64,000 bases of DNA from Shimia biformata (GCF_016888515.1 NZ_JAFEJK010000002.1:67868-131867), one strand, 5' to 3'. Counted from the first letter of the stretch, positions 50,942-60,519 are shown. Numbers and translations are program-made. Notes: a model not told the origin generated them from the sequence alone.

Positions 50942-51543
50942 TGAGAGGTGCCTTTGACTTGATAAAGAACGGCAAGCCCGACGACGATCAGCATCGACAG
51001 GCTCATGCAGATATTGATGATGCGCTGGCTGCGTTGGGGCAGGTCCAGCCGGTGCAGCGTGATGCCCATCGCCAGCCACAGGAAATGGATCGGCAGCCAG
51101 ATCGCGTTCAGGATCACGAATTTAAGCACCGTTTCCATGGCCAGCGACGTGCCCTCGAAGGCAAAACCGGAAAACAGCGTGGTGTTCACCGCATAGGCCT
51201 TGGGGTTCAACAGGTTCAGGATCATCCCGTCCCGGAACCCCGGCTCTCGCTTGGCTTCGATAAAGGCGATGCGGCTGCCCGCCAGCGCGATCTTCAGCGC
51301 GAGGTAGATCAGGTAACAGGTCGAGGCCGCAAACAGGATGGCGCGGATGCGCGGATCGGCCAGAACCACGGCGGCAAGACCCGAGACGACAGCAAGACAG
51401 ACGATATTGGTGCCGACGAACAACCCCAGCACGTAACGTGTTCCGGGCCGCGCGCCATAGCCCGCCCCAACACCGGCGGCGGACAACACACCCGGCCCCG
51501 GCGTGATGATCAGGAAGAACACGGCGGCGGCGAAAATCAGCAT
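50938..51543 (-). CDS. LysE/RhtB family exporter
   Basis: A 201-residue membrane protein with about six helices. It starts MLIFAAAVFFLIITPGPGVL, the LysE family sign (TPGPG), and has GVGAGYGARPGTRYVLGLFVG and LLNPKAYAVN. Family members export amino acids or related small molecules. It overlaps gci and the Gfo/Idh gene at 51537 by a few bases, so it is part of this operon; perhaps it relieves a toxic intermediate. Substrate unknown. Confidence 0.85.
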   Translation of the reverse strand: MLIFAAAVFFLIITPGPGVLSAAGVGAGYGARPGTRYVLGLFVGTNIVCLAVVSGLAAVVLADPRIRAILFAASTCYLIYLALKIALAGSRIAFIEAKREPGFRDGMILNLLNPKAYAVNTTLFSGFAFEGTSLAMETVLKFVILNAIWLPIHFLWLAMGITLHRLDLPQRSQRIINICMSLSMLIVVGLAVLYQVKGTSQ

Positions 51544-52535
51544 TCCGCCAACTCCTGCGCGGTCAGGGCAAGGTCGCAGACGGTGAACACCCGCTCCTGC
51601 GGCATGGCGGTTTCCGTGCGGTGGCGTATGTCATGGGCGAGGGCGGCGAAGAACGGCAACCCGGCCTCCGATGCCTGTTCCATCCGGCAAACCTCGCCGT
51701 TCACGAGGATCACGTGATCGGTGCCGGGCACTCCGCCCGGATCGACATATTTGCGCAGCTCCAGCGTGCCCTTGGTGCCGGTCACAAAAAGCCGCCCGTC
51801 GCCCCAGTTCGGCAGCGCGTCGGGCGTGTACCAGTCCAGCCGCACAAACCCGCGCGCCTTTCCTGCCTGCAGGACAATCTCGCCGAAATCCTGAAACCCG
51901 TTCTGTCGATGGCAGGCCGCGTGCGCCAGGATCACCTCGGCGCTGTCTTCTCCGGTAACGGCAAGAAACTGGTCGATCTGGTGGCTGCCGATATCGGCCA
52001 GAATGCCGCCGTTCCGCGTCCGATCCCAGAACCAGTCGGGTCGGGTCGCAGCGTTCAGACGGTGCGGCCCAAGGCCAACCGTGCCGATCACCTCTCCAAT
52101 CTCGCCCGCTGCGATCAGCTCTAACGCGCGGGTCATCGCCGGAACCTCGAACCGCTCCGAGAAATCGACCGCCCAGATGCGCCCGGTCTCGGCCACCGTC
52201 GTTCGCAAGGTGGCAAGGTCGTCGCGGGTCAGAACACCGGGCTTGTCCGACAATACGTCCTTACCCGCCCGCATCGCCCGGACCGATATCGCGGCGCGAT
52301 CCGACGGCACGGCGGCGGTCAGGATCAGGTCGATGTCGGGTGCGTCGATCAGGTCCTCCGCCGCGGCCACGCGCGGCGCGTCGGGGAAGCGTTCGACAAA
52401 CCCGTCCAGCGTGCCGGGTTCCCCTTCCGTGAACCAGCCCGCCAGCACACATCCGGCGTCCAGCATATGCTGCGTCATGGTATAGATATGGCGGTGGTCG
52501 ATCCCGACGATGCCGATACGAATGGGGTCAGTCAT
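51537..52535 (-). CDS. Gfo/Idh/MocA oxidoreductase (first of three)
   Basis: A 332-residue NAD(P)-dependent oxidoreductase. GIVGIDHRHIYTMTQHML is an atypical Rossmann start; the EKP motif is DKP (LSDKPGVLT), and the catalytic-type histidine is in DIGSHQIDQF. It overlaps the next upstream Gfo/Idh gene by eight bases. Substrate unknown; aldarate, inositol or related polyols fit the operon. Confidence 0.8.
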   Translation of the reverse strand: MTDPIRIGIVGIDHRHIYTMTQHMLDAGCVLAGWFTEGEPGTLDGFVERFPDAPRVAAAEDLIDAPDIDLILTAAVPSDRAAISVRAMRAGKDVLSDKPGVLTRDDLATLRTTVAETGRIWAVDFSERFEVPAMTRALELIAAGEIGEVIGTVGLGPHRLNAATRPDWFWDRTRNGGILADIGSHQIDQFLAVTGEDSAEVILAHAACHRQNGFQDFGEIVLQAGKARGFVRLDWYTPDALPNWGDGRLFVTGTKGTLELRKYVDPGGVPGTDHVILVNGEVCRMEQASEAGLPFFAALAHDIRHRTETAMPQERVFTVCDLALTAQELAEC

Positions 52536-53562
52536 CGCTTACCCTTTCCCGTTGGCCGCTGGCCGCAGACCGGGTGATGGCGTCGATCAGCGCGTGAACC
52601 CCAAGCGCCGAGCGCGCGGTGATGGCGGGCGCACGATCCTGCCGGACGGCCTCCGCGAAATCGGCAATCACGTCGCGGTGCCAGTCATGCGAAAACGCCA
52701 TCGGATCGGCACCGCCGCCGCTGCCTGCGGCCTGACCTATCTCTTCCGGCTCGGCGCCGTGGCGGTGCAGCACCAACCGGTTTGCCGCCAGCACCGCGCT
52801 GCCCTTGGTGCCGTTCAGGAGGATCTCTTCCGCGCCGCCGGGGTAATGCGTGACCGAGGCCACCATCGACCCCACCGCGCCCGAGCGGAACCGCAGCGCA
52901 GCTGCGGCAAAATCCTCGGCTTCAAGCTGGTGCAGCGCGGTGGTCGCGGTCATCGCCTGTACCGTCTCGACAGGACCGCAAAGCTGCAACATCAGGTCCA
53001 GTGTGTGAATGGCTTGGGTGATCAGCACACCGCCACCGTCACGGGCATAGGTGCCGCGCCCCGGCACGTCGTAATAGCTCTGGTCGCGCCACCACGGGAT
53101 GCGCAATTCGACCGAGGCGATGTCCCCGATCTGGCCGCTCGCGATCCGCGCCATCAGGTCCTGCGCAGCGGGTCGCATTCGGTGCTGCAACAGCGCACCA
53201 AAACCCACGCCCCGCGCGTCGCAAATCTCTACCAGTTCCACCGCTTCCGCATATGTCCGGGCCAGCGGCTTTTCGGTCAGGATCGGGATGCCCGCCCCGG
53301 CAAGGCGCGTCACATAGTCCCGCCGCGCATCCGGCGGGGTGGCGAGGATGACGAAATCAGGTTGCGCCGCGATCACCGCGTCAACCGAGGTCAGGACCGC
53401 CGGCCCCCCGTGGCGGTCGGCAAAAGCTTTGGCCGTCTCGACCCGCCGCGCCATGACCCCGGCAAGTCGCACCGCGCCATCGGTGTCGGCAATCGCGGCG
53501 GCGTGCATGTCGGCAACCATGCCCAGTCCGATCAGGACGGCATTTGAACGGGCTTTAGTCAT
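52528..53562 (-). CDS. Gfo/Idh/MocA oxidoreductase (second of three)
   Basis: A 344-residue enzyme with VLIGLGMVADMHAAAIADT near the N-terminus, TEKPLARTYAEA giving the EKP lysine, and TQAIHTLDLMLQL with the histidine. WWRDQSYYDVPGRGTYARDGGGVL is like inositol- and hexonate-type dehydrogenases. It overlaps the EamA gene by four bases. Three paralogues in one operon suggest successive or parallel oxidations. Confidence 0.8.
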   Translation of the reverse strand: MTKARSNAVLIGLGMVADMHAAAIADTDGAVRLAGVMARRVETAKAFADRHGGPAVLTSVDAVIAAQPDFVILATPPDARRDYVTRLAGAGIPILTEKPLARTYAEAVELVEICDARGVGFGALLQHRMRPAAQDLMARIASGQIGDIASVELRIPWWRDQSYYDVPGRGTYARDGGGVLITQAIHTLDLMLQLCGPVETVQAMTATTALHQLEAEDFAAAALRFRSGAVGSMVASVTHYPGGAEEILLNGTKGSAVLAANRLVLHRHGAEPEEIGQAAGSGGGADPMAFSHDWHRDVIADFAEAVRQDRAPAITARSALGVHALIDAITRSAASGQRERVSDD

Positions 53563-54458
53563 GGCAAAATCTTCGGCGGCACGGGGCGTTTTTCACGCCA
53601 CCAGATTATCAGGCCCGAAATCACGATGATCCCGGCACCGGTAAAGGTCATCGCGTCGGCCACATTGCCGAAGAACAGCCAGCCCGCGACGCTCATGAAA
53701 ATCAGATAGCTGTAGGATAGCGGCATCAGGAACGACACCTCGGCATAACGATGGGCGCGGGCAAAGCATTCGTGCCCGATCCACGCCGTCAGCCCGATCC
53801 CCAGAAACAGCACCCAGTCGGCCACGCCGCCGATGGGTTGCCATGTCCAGACCGCGAAGGGCAGCAGAACCACCGTCCCCGACAGCCCAGCCGTCGCCTG
53901 CATCACCCCGGTCGACACCTCGCCCGACAACATCCGCGTGATGATCGAGAACATTGCCAGCGCAAAGGCATTGTAAAGCGACAGCAGCGCGGCCCAGTGG
54001 AACTCCTCCCCGAAAGGCCGGACGACGAACATCACCCCGACAAAGCCGATCGCAATCGCCGACCAGCGCCACGGGCCGATCCTCTCTCCCAGCATCGGTA
54101 CAGCCAGGAAGCAGACGATGAAGGGCGATGAGAACATGATCGCCGAGGTCACCGTCAGCGTCAGATAGCGCAGCGCGATGAAGTTCGAGATGGTCGAGGT
54201 CACCAGAAGCGCCGCCCGCAGCGCCAATAGCTGGGCCTGCCGCCGTGTCACACTGCCAAAAAACCGGGACGGGTGACCGCTGGTCGCCAGCGACAGCGCA
54301 AATTGCACGCCATAGCGCGCAAAGGCCAGCTGGAACGCCCCGACCCCTGCCGTGACCTGCCATTTGACCGAAGTATCGGTGGCGGCAAACAGCAGGTAGG
54401 CGCCCAGCATCAGAAGCATGCCAAGCCCGACCCGGTCCTGTTTGCCCGCCACGTTCAT
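53559..54458 (-). CDS. EamA/DMT family transporter
   Basis: A 299-residue membrane protein with ten helices in two EamA repeats. MLGAYLLFAATDTSVKW and FRYGVQFALSL-type segments (FARYGVQFALS) and a second-half MFSIITRMLS are typical. It may export or import a metabolite of this pathway. It lies four bases after the HIBADH-type gene and overlaps the Gfo/Idh gene by four. Specificity cannot be read. Confidence 0.83.
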   Translation of the reverse strand: MNVAGKQDRVGLGMLLMLGAYLLFAATDTSVKWQVTAGVGAFQLAFARYGVQFALSLATSGHPSRFFGSVTRRQAQLLALRAALLVTSTISNFIALRYLTLTVTSAIMFSSPFIVCFLAVPMLGERIGPWRWSAIAIGFVGVMFVVRPFGEEFHWAALLSLYNAFALAMFSIITRMLSGEVSTGVMQATAGLSGTVVLLPFAVWTWQPIGGVADWVLFLGIGLTAWIGHECFARAHRYAEVSFLMPLSYSYLIFMSVAGWLFFGNVADAMTFTGAGIIVISGLIIWWREKRPVPPKILP

Positions 54459-54461
54459 GTC

Positions 54462-55349
54462 CTAGCCACCGAACTTGGCGCTGTAGAAATCGACCATTTC
54501 CGGCACCAGCGCATCGCCCTTGCCCTCGGCAATAGCGGTTTGCAGGGCTTTGTCGGCACAGGCGGACATGATGCTTTCGACGCCCAGCCCCTTGGCCATT
54601 TCACGGTAATAGCCGACATCCTTGCCCGCGTTCTGGATCGAGAAAGCAAGGTTCTGCGCATTGCCGTCGATGGCATAGGCGGTAACGAAATCCATCATGC
54701 CCGATTTCAGCGGACCCGCGCTCATCACGTCATAAAGCGCCTGACGCGGCACACCGGCCTTGTCCGCCATGGCAAAGGCCTCGGACATGGCGTTGGCGGT
54801 GGTCATGGCAAAGAAGTTGTTGATCAGCTTGATCGTGTGCCCCGTACCAAGCGGCCCAAGGTGAAAGACGTTCTCGCCAAGGTCATCCAGCACCGGCTTG
54901 ACCTTGTCAAAGGTCGCCTTGTCGCCCGACCCCATGATGTTCAACAGCCCCTCGCGGCCATGGGTTGGCGTGCGACCCAGCGGCGCGTCAAGCATCTGCC
55001 CCCCGGCGGCGGCGACCTTGTCACCCAGCATCTTGGTCGAGCCGGGCAAAGAGGTGCCGAAGTCGATCACGACGGCGCCGGGTTTCAGGCCCGCGATCAC
55101 TCCTTCGTCACCCAGCATCCGGCTTTCGACGTGGTCAGAGGTGCCCATGCACAGCATCACGATATCGCTTGCGGCTGCGACCTCGGCGGCATTTGCGGCT
55201 TCGGTTGCGCCGCGCGCCAGTGCCGCCTCGACTCCGGTGCGGTCGCGGTTGCCAAGGACGGTCAGCTCGTATCTCTTGTCCTGAAGCCGCGCGACCATGG
55301 CGGCCCCCATCAGACCAAGGCCGATGAAGCCAATTTTCGGTTGTGTCAT
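54462..55349 (-). CDS. Beta-hydroxyacid dehydrogenase (HIBADH family)
   Basis: A 295-residue NAD(P)-dependent dehydrogenase. GFIGLGLMGAAMV is the cofactor motif, the catalytic lysine is in GHTIKLINNFF and the late segment is NAGKDVGYYREMAKGLG. Where tartronate-semialdehyde reductase has DAPVSGG, this one reads DAPLGRTPTHG, so it is a distinct branch. It probably reduces or oxidises a small hydroxy acid or semialdehyde from the aldarate pathway. A second HIBADH-type gene is at the right edge. Confidence 0.83.
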   Translation of the reverse strand: MTQPKIGFIGLGLMGAAMVARLQDKRYELTVLGNRDRTGVEAALARGATEAANAAEVAAASDIVMLCMGTSDHVESRMLGDEGVIAGLKPGAVVIDFGTSLPGSTKMLGDKVAAAGGQMLDAPLGRTPTHGREGLLNIMGSGDKATFDKVKPVLDDLGENVFHLGPLGTGHTIKLINNFFAMTTANAMSEAFAMADKAGVPRQALYDVMSAGPLKSGMMDFVTAYAIDGNAQNLAFSIQNAGKDVGYYREMAKGLGVESIMSACADKALQTAIAEGKGDALVPEMVDFYSAKFGG

Positions 55350-55399
55350 GTCATCCTCTCTTTCGATTTGGTTGCAACCGGCACATGTCCAGTCGAATT

Positions 55400-56263
55400 T
55401 CAGGTAACGGGTGCAGCCGTGGCGGCTGGGTTATCTTTGGGGCGCAACGGTTCGAGCATCCCGGCAAGGGCGGGATCGGCTGGCAAACCGCTGTATGCGG
55501 CAAAACTGTCGACAGCCATGAAGCGGAACATGTCGAACCCCGTCAGGCAGGACAGGCTTTGCTTGCGTGCAAGGGACAGGAACGTCGTTTCGACCGGGGT
55601 ATAAACCGCGTCAAAGGCCCATTTCTGCCCCGCGACGGCCTCGGGAGGGAAGGCGCTGCGCCTGTCTGTGCCCATACCCAGCGGGGTGGCGTTGACAAGG
55701 CCGTCGGCGCTGCGGATCACCTCGGACGCATCGGCGATTGGCACGACCTGCGCCTTGGGTCCAAGCCGCGCGGCAAGCGTTTCGGCCTTGACCGGATCGG
55801 TGTCCCAGATCGTCAGGCTTTCGGCCCCAAGCGACAACAGCGCAACACCCAGCGCGCCCGCCACTCCGCCCGCGCCCGCCATGGCGGCATGTCCCGGACG
55901 CTGGTCGCCGAACCGGTCCAGCCACGCGGCCCGGAAACCGCTGAAATCGGTGTTCAAGGCCCTTGTCTCGGGCTTGAACAGCACAAGGTTCGTCGCCCCG
56001 ATCCGCCGGATATCATCGTCCAGCACCGCATCCGCCCAGACTGCCGCATCCGATTTGTAGGGATGTGTCACCGACACTCCGGTCCAGCCCGCCTCGCGTA
56101 GCCGCTCAAGTTCCGCCACAAGGTCAAAATCGCGGCGGTCCGCCGTGTCGATCAGGTGGAACGCGACCTCATACCCGTGATGCGCGCCCAGCATCCCCAG
56201 CGCAGTGCCGAAGCGGGACCGGCTCAGGCCCTCTCCGATCAGGCCGCAGGTGATGGTTGTCAT
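55400..56263 (-). CDS. Shikimate dehydrogenase-like protein
   Basis: A 287-residue AroE-like dehydrogenase. It shows LSRSRFG (normally SxSP), the catalytic lysine in VSVTHPYKS and the aspartate in NTDFSGF, then GAGGVAGAL as cofactor motif and NATPLGM. Biosynthetic aroE is unlikely, because this gene sits in a sugar acid operon and the shikimate-binding SxS is altered. It may oxidise quinate, shikimate or a cyclic sugar acid. It overlaps the Gfo/Idh gene at 56260 by four bases and is 50 bases before the HIBADH gene. Confidence 0.8.
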   Translation of the reverse strand: MTTITCGLIGEGLSRSRFGTALGMLGAHHGYEVAFHLIDTADRRDFDLVAELERLREAGWTGVSVTHPYKSDAAVWADAVLDDDIRRIGATNLVLFKPETRALNTDFSGFRAAWLDRFGDQRPGHAAMAGAGGVAGALGVALLSLGAESLTIWDTDPVKAETLAARLGPKAQVVPIADASEVIRSADGLVNATPLGMGTDRRSAFPPEAVAGQKWAFDAVYTPVETTFLSLARKQSLSCLTGFDMFRFMAVDSFAAYSGLPADPALAGMLEPLRPKDNPAATAAPVT

Positions 56264-57282
56264 ATGCTGACCCCCTTGGGCAGGGTCGCCGCCTCGATTT
56301 TCAAGGTCACATCCAATGCCCGCAGCCCGTCGCGGGCGCTGACACGGGGGCTGGCCCTTCCTGCGATCACATCGGCGAAATGTTCCAACTGGCGCACCAG
56401 CGGCACAGCCTCGGACACATCCAGCTGCCGCGCCTGTGGCGCCTCGTTCCAGCTGGCGGCACCGCTCCAGACGGTCAGTGACGGGAACTCAACCGCGCCC
56501 CCCGTGCAGGCGATGCGCAGCGAGTCCTGCTTGGTATGCGGGATCGCCGGGCTTTCCCCGGTCCCGGCCTCGAACCCCCAGGGCGTCGGCGTGGTGTCGG
56601 CAAAGGCAATCGACACGATCACCCCCGAGGCAAAACGCAGCACCGCGCCGCCATGTTCGGTCCGCGCCGCGCCGCGCACCGGGTTGCCGCCAATCCCGAC
56701 AACCTCGTCCACGTCGCCAAACAGCCAGCACAGCATGTCGACATCATGGATCAGGTTCTGTTTCACCGGCGCGCCGTTCATCCCGGCCCGCCAGCCGATG
56801 TCGAAATACTCGTCCGGCTTGCGCATGTACCACATCAGCGACGCGCCGACCGGCTGGCCCAGTTCGCCCTCCGCGATCAGCTTTTGCAGCGCCTCGACGC
56901 GGGGATGATGGCGGCGGTGATGGCCAACCAGCACCTTGCGCCCGGTGCGCTCGGCCGCGTCTATGATGCGTTGTGCCGCGTCGCGGGTCTCGGCCAGCGG
57001 TTTTTCCACCAAGACGTCCCAGCCCCGCTCCATCGCCGCGATGGCAAGCGGGGCGTGGGTCTCGGTCGGGGTCGCGATGACCAGCCCGTCACAGGGCACA
57101 TCCACAGCGTCGATATCGGCAAAACCAGGTGCGCTGTCGTGGGTGCGCCTGTTCGGGTCCGGGTCGATGATCCCGGCCAGCGTCAGGGCAGGATGCGCGT
57201 CAATATGGGCAAGGTGGCGATGGCCGATCAGCCCGGTTCCTGCAACGATCAGACGGGTCACATCACCGCTCCGATCAGCCAC
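56260..57282 (-). CDS. Gfo/Idh/MocA oxidoreductase (third of three)
   Basis: A 340-residue enzyme: LIVAGTGLIGHRHLAHID near residue 10, LVEKPLAETRDA with the EKP lysine, GHHRRHHPRVEALQ and NLIHDVDMLCWLFG with the histidine. It overlaps both neighbours, UxaA upstream by 25 bases and the AroE-like gene downstream by four. Tight coupling to the dehydratase and AroE-like genes suggests a shared substrate. Confidence 0.8.
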   Translation of the reverse strand: MADRSGDVTRLIVAGTGLIGHRHLAHIDAHPALTLAGIIDPDPNRRTHDSAPGFADIDAVDVPCDGLVIATPTETHAPLAIAAMERGWDVLVEKPLAETRDAAQRIIDAAERTGRKVLVGHHRRHHPRVEALQKLIAEGELGQPVGASLMWYMRKPDEYFDIGWRAGMNGAPVKQNLIHDVDMLCWLFGDVDEVVGIGGNPVRGAARTEHGGAVLRFASGVIVSIAFADTTPTPWGFEAGTGESPAIPHTKQDSLRIACTGGAVEFPSLTVWSGAASWNEAPQARQLDVSEAVPLVRQLEHFADVIAGRASPRVSARDGLRALDVTLKIEAATLPKGVSI

Positions 57283-58763
57283 GGCACGAATTCGTTATCG
57301 CCAAGACCCTGCGCCTCGGATTTGCTGACTTCGCCCGAGGCGACGCGCAGGAACATCTGGTAAATCTCGCGGCCCTTCTCCTCGACACTGGTCTCGCCCG
57401 AAAGGATGGTGCCGGCATCGATATCCATGTCGTCGGGCATCCGGCTGGCAAGCGTCGAATTGGTTGCGATCTTGATCGTCGGCGCGGGTTTCGACCCGAA
57501 GGCAGAGCCGCGCCCTGTGGTGAAACAAACAAGGTTGCAGCCACCCGCGATCTGCCCGGTGACCGAGGCCGGGTCGTAGCCGGGGCTGTCCATGAAGGTG
57601 AACCCACGCGCCGTCACCGGCTCGGCGTATTTGTAGACCCCGTTCAGAGGGGACGTGCCGCCCTTGGCCGCCGCCCCCAGCGATTTTTCAAGGATGGTGG
57701 TCAGGCCGCCCTTCTTGTTGCCGGGGCTGGGATTGTTGTCCATCGAGCCCCTGTTGCGGGCGGTGTAATCCTCCCACCATCTGATCAGCCCGATCAGCTT
57801 GTCGCCGGTGGCGCGGTCGGCGGCGCGGCGGGTCAGCAGGTGTTCGGCGCCGTAAATCTCGGGCGTTTCCGCCAAAACCCCGGTGCCCCCCTGCGCCGCA
57901 AGCAGGTCGCAGGCATAGCCCAAGGCCGGGTTCGCTGTGATGCCCGACCACGCGTCCGAGCCGCCACATTGCAGCGCCACTTTCAGTTCGGAAGCCGGGC
58001 AGGGGGTCCGTTGCGCCTCGTTTGCGATGGGCAGCATGGCGCGGACCTTTTCGATCCCGGCGTCGATGGTCTTTTGCAGCCCCGCGACATTCTGGATGTT
58101 CATGGTCTGGAACAGCGGCCCCTGTTTTAGACCATAGGCCTCAAGCAGCCAGTCGATCTGGTTCATCTCACAGCCCAGACCAACCATCAGAACGCCGGCA
58201 TGATTGGGGTGGCGGGCATAGCCCCACATCACCCGTTGCAGCGCCTCGAACCCTTCACCGTCGCCGCCCATGCCGCAGCCGGTGCCATGCACGAAGGCGA
58301 CAACGCCATCGACATTGGGATAGGCGGCCAGTTCCGCAGGCCCAAACGAATCCGCAATCCGCCGCGCGGCGGTGGCCGAGCAGTTCACCGACGTCACCAC
58401 AGCGATATAGTTGCGGGTGCCGACGCTGCCGTTCTCGCGTCGATAGCCCATGAATGTGTCCGGTTCCTTTGCCGGTGTCACGGGGCGCAGATCGGTGCCG
58501 AACTCATACTCGACCTCGGTATTGCGGAACTCGACATTGTGGGTGTGGACATGATCCCCGGCAGCGATGTCGACCGCCGCATAGCCGATCAACTGGGCGT
58601 ATTTGCGCACCTCGGCCCCTTTGGGCATCGGCGTTGTCGCCACCTTGTGCCCGGACGGGATCGCCTCGCGGGTGGTCAGGTCTTCGACCTGCGATCCGGC
58701 CGCAAGCATTTGGGTGGCGGTGACCACCGTGTCGCTCGCGTCAAGCCGAACGTAGTTTTGCAT
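57258..58763 (-). CDS. UxaA/GarD-type dehydratase (single chain)
   Basis: A 501-residue dehydratase with SAF and catalytic domains fused, unlike the split pair at 27791. The N-terminal SAF ends in GDHVHTHNVEF near residue 100. FMGYRRENGSVGTRNYIAVV, CGMGGDGEGFEALQRVMWGY, ALQCGGSDAWSGITANPALG, and FTTGRGSAFGSKPAP follow. Such enzymes dehydrate altronate or galactarate with iron. With gci in the same operon, galactarate or a related aldarate is the likeliest. I start at ATG 58763, since GGAG precedes it; an ATG four codons earlier is possible. Confidence 0.85.
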   Translation of the reverse strand: MQNYVRLDASDTVVTATQMLAAGSQVEDLTTREAIPSGHKVATTPMPKGAEVRKYAQLIGYAAVDIAAGDHVHTHNVEFRNTEVEYEFGTDLRPVTPAKEPDTFMGYRRENGSVGTRNYIAVVTSVNCSATAARRIADSFGPAELAAYPNVDGVVAFVHGTGCGMGGDGEGFEALQRVMWGYARHPNHAGVLMVGLGCEMNQIDWLLEAYGLKQGPLFQTMNIQNVAGLQKTIDAGIEKVRAMLPIANEAQRTPCPASELKVALQCGGSDAWSGITANPALGYACDLLAAQGGTGVLAETPEIYGAEHLLTRRAADRATGDKLIGLIRWWEDYTARNRGSMDNNPSPGNKKGGLTTILEKSLGAAAKGGTSPLNGVYKYAEPVTARGFTFMDSPGYDPASVTGQIAGGCNLVCFTTGRGSAFGSKPAPTIKIATNSTLASRMPDDMDIDAGTILSGETSVEEKGREIYQMFLRVASGEVSKSEAQGLGDNEFVPWLIGAVM

Positions 58764-58778
58764 GTCTTGCTCCATTCC

Positions 58779-58803
58779 GCGCCGGCCAGTGCTTGGCCGG
58801 CGC
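58779..58803 (-). other. Intercistronic stem-loop between dctM and UxaA gene
   Basis: Perfect 10-bp stem GCGCCGGCCA / TGGCCGGCGC with 5-base loop GTGCT, placed between the dctM stop and the dehydratase start, just before its ribosome site. No T tract follows on the minus strand. Confidence 0.7.
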
Positions 58804-58818
58804 AGGCAGTTTAAGGCG

Positions 58819-60519
58819 TCACAGAAGAATTGCGATGATCGGCGGCCAGATCAGCAGGACCGAAAGCGCCAGAAGCTGGATGCCGATGAAGGGCAGGAAC
58901 CCTTTGAAGATATCGGTCAGCGAGATATGCGGCGGCGCCACGGATTTCAGATAAAACGCGGCCGGACCAAAGGGGGGCGATAGGAAACTGACCTGCATGT
59001 TCATACAGAACAACACCCCGAACCAGATCGACAGCTGGCTGCGCTGCAATTCACCAAACAGCCCGATTTCCTCGATCGGCAGGCGCTGCACGATGGGCAG
59101 GAAGACCGGGATGATCAGCAACACGATCCCGACCCAGTCCATGAAGGCGCCCATGAACAGCAGGATCAGCATCATGATCAGAAGGATGCCCATGGTCGGC
59201 AGGTCCGACCCGGTGATCAGGTTGGCGATATAGGTCGGGCCGCCCGCAATCGTATAGGCCCCCGACAGCGCCGCCGCGCCGATCGTCACCCAGATGATCG
59301 TGCCGGTCGACTTCAGCGTCCGCATCAGGCTGTCCCACAAGAGGTCCCAAGATGCCTCGCGCCGGATGATCGCCAGAACCAGCACGGCAAACGCGCCCAT
59401 GCCCGCGGCCTCGGTGATGCCGGTGATACCCATATAGATCGAGCCCAGAACGACGCCGATGATGATGATTGGCGGCACCAGCCCTTTGCCCATCTCCCAG
59501 CCGGTCTTGGTGCGTTCGCGGCCAAAGACAAAGAAGATCAAGAGCAGCGCGACGACCACGGTGCCAACGAACCACGGCAGGTAATCCAATGTGCCAAAGC
59601 GGATCGGATCGCCGGTCTTGGCGGCGTTCTGGCCGCTCAGTTCGAAGAACAGGACACGCAGGCTGAAGAAGGTCCAGAACCCCGCGATCAGCGTGCAGAG
59701 GAACCCGCCGAACAGCATCAGCTTTTCCCTGCCGCGCGGCTGCGCATCCAACTCGGCCTTTTCCGCCTCAAGACGCGCGCGCTTGGTGTCCTCGCCTGGG
59801 GCAAGCTCGGCCAGTTCCTTGCTCAACCGTTCCTCGGCCAGCGGCGCGTGATGCGGGTTCAGCTGGGTGCGGATGATGATGTAGATGATGATGAAGCTCG
59901 CCAGCATGAAACCGGGGATGAAGGACGCGGTGAACAGCGCCTTGATCGAGGTCTCGGTGATCAGCCCATAGATGATCAGCACGATCGAGGGCGGGATCAT
60001 CGTCCCCAGCGACCCCGAGGCACAGATCGTCCCGATGGCAAGGTTCTGGTTATAGCCCAGCCGCAACATCTGCGGCAGCGCGATCAGGCCCAGAAGCACA
60101 ACCTCGCCGCCGATAATGCCCGACATCGCCGCCATGATCACCGCCATCAGCGAGGTCACGATAGCAATGCCGCCACGGGTGCGGTTCAGCCAGACATTGA
60201 GCGAGTCATACATCGACTTGGCGATGCCCGACCGTTCCAGCAGCGCGGCCATGAAGATGAACAGCGGAATGGAGATGAGGACATAATCCGTCAAAAGCCC
60301 GTATATCTTCTGCGCCAGGATATTCAGCGGCCCCGATCCGGGTCGCCCGGTCAGGATGCCATCGCCAAAGGCAAATGGGTTGGTCAGAAGCGCCGGCTCG
60401 AACTTCATCACAAGGACAAGCACGGCAAGGATGGCCGAGGCAAAACCAAGCGGCATGCCGATCGCCAGAAGGACAATCAGGCCCAGCATGAGGACCAGCG
60501 AAATGGTTCCGATATCCAT
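58819..60519 (-). CDS. dctM: TRAP transporter large permease, extended (DctM family)
   Basis: A 566-residue DctM, about 140 residues longer than the 426-residue copy at 15004. The standard parts are present (IPLFIFMAALLERSG, SGIIGGEVVLLG, IPPSIVLIIYGL, MGAFMDWVGIVLL). The extra length is a central charged segment (about residues 225-265, Glu/Ala/Lys-rich) plus two added hydrophobic stretches. It shares one base with the dctQ stop region. It would import the acid used by this operon. Confidence 0.9.
   Translation of the reverse strand: MDIGTISLVLMLGLIVLLAIGMPLGFASAILAVLVLVMKFEPALLTNPFAFGDGILTGRPGSGPLNILAQKIYGLLTDYVLISIPLFIFMAALLERSGIAKSMYDSLNVWLNRTRGGIAIVTSLMAVIMAAMSGIIGGEVVLLGLIALPQMLRLGYNQNLAIGTICASGSLGTMIPPSIVLIIYGLITETSIKALFTASFIPGFMLASFIIIYIIIRTQLNPHHAPLAEERLSKELAELAPGEDTKRARLEAEKAELDAQPRGREKLMLFGGFLCTLIAGFWTFFSLRVLFFELSGQNAAKTGDPIRFGTLDYLPWFVGTVVVALLLIFFVFGRERTKTGWEMGKGLVPPIIIIGVVLGSIYMGITGITEAAGMGAFAVLVLAIIRREASWDLLWDSLMRTLKSTGTIIWVTIGAAALSGAYTIAGGPTYIANLITGSDLPTMGILLIMMLILLFMGAFMDWVGIVLLIIPVFLPIVQRLPIEEIGLFGELQRSQLSIWFGVLFCMNMQVSFLSPPFGPAAFYLKSVAPPHISLTDIFKGFLPFIGIQLLALSVLLIWPPIIAILL

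Noticed and set aside
55400-56263. Biosynthetic shikimate dehydrogenase aroE
   Set aside because: Operon context is catabolic and the substrate-binding SxS motif is altered.
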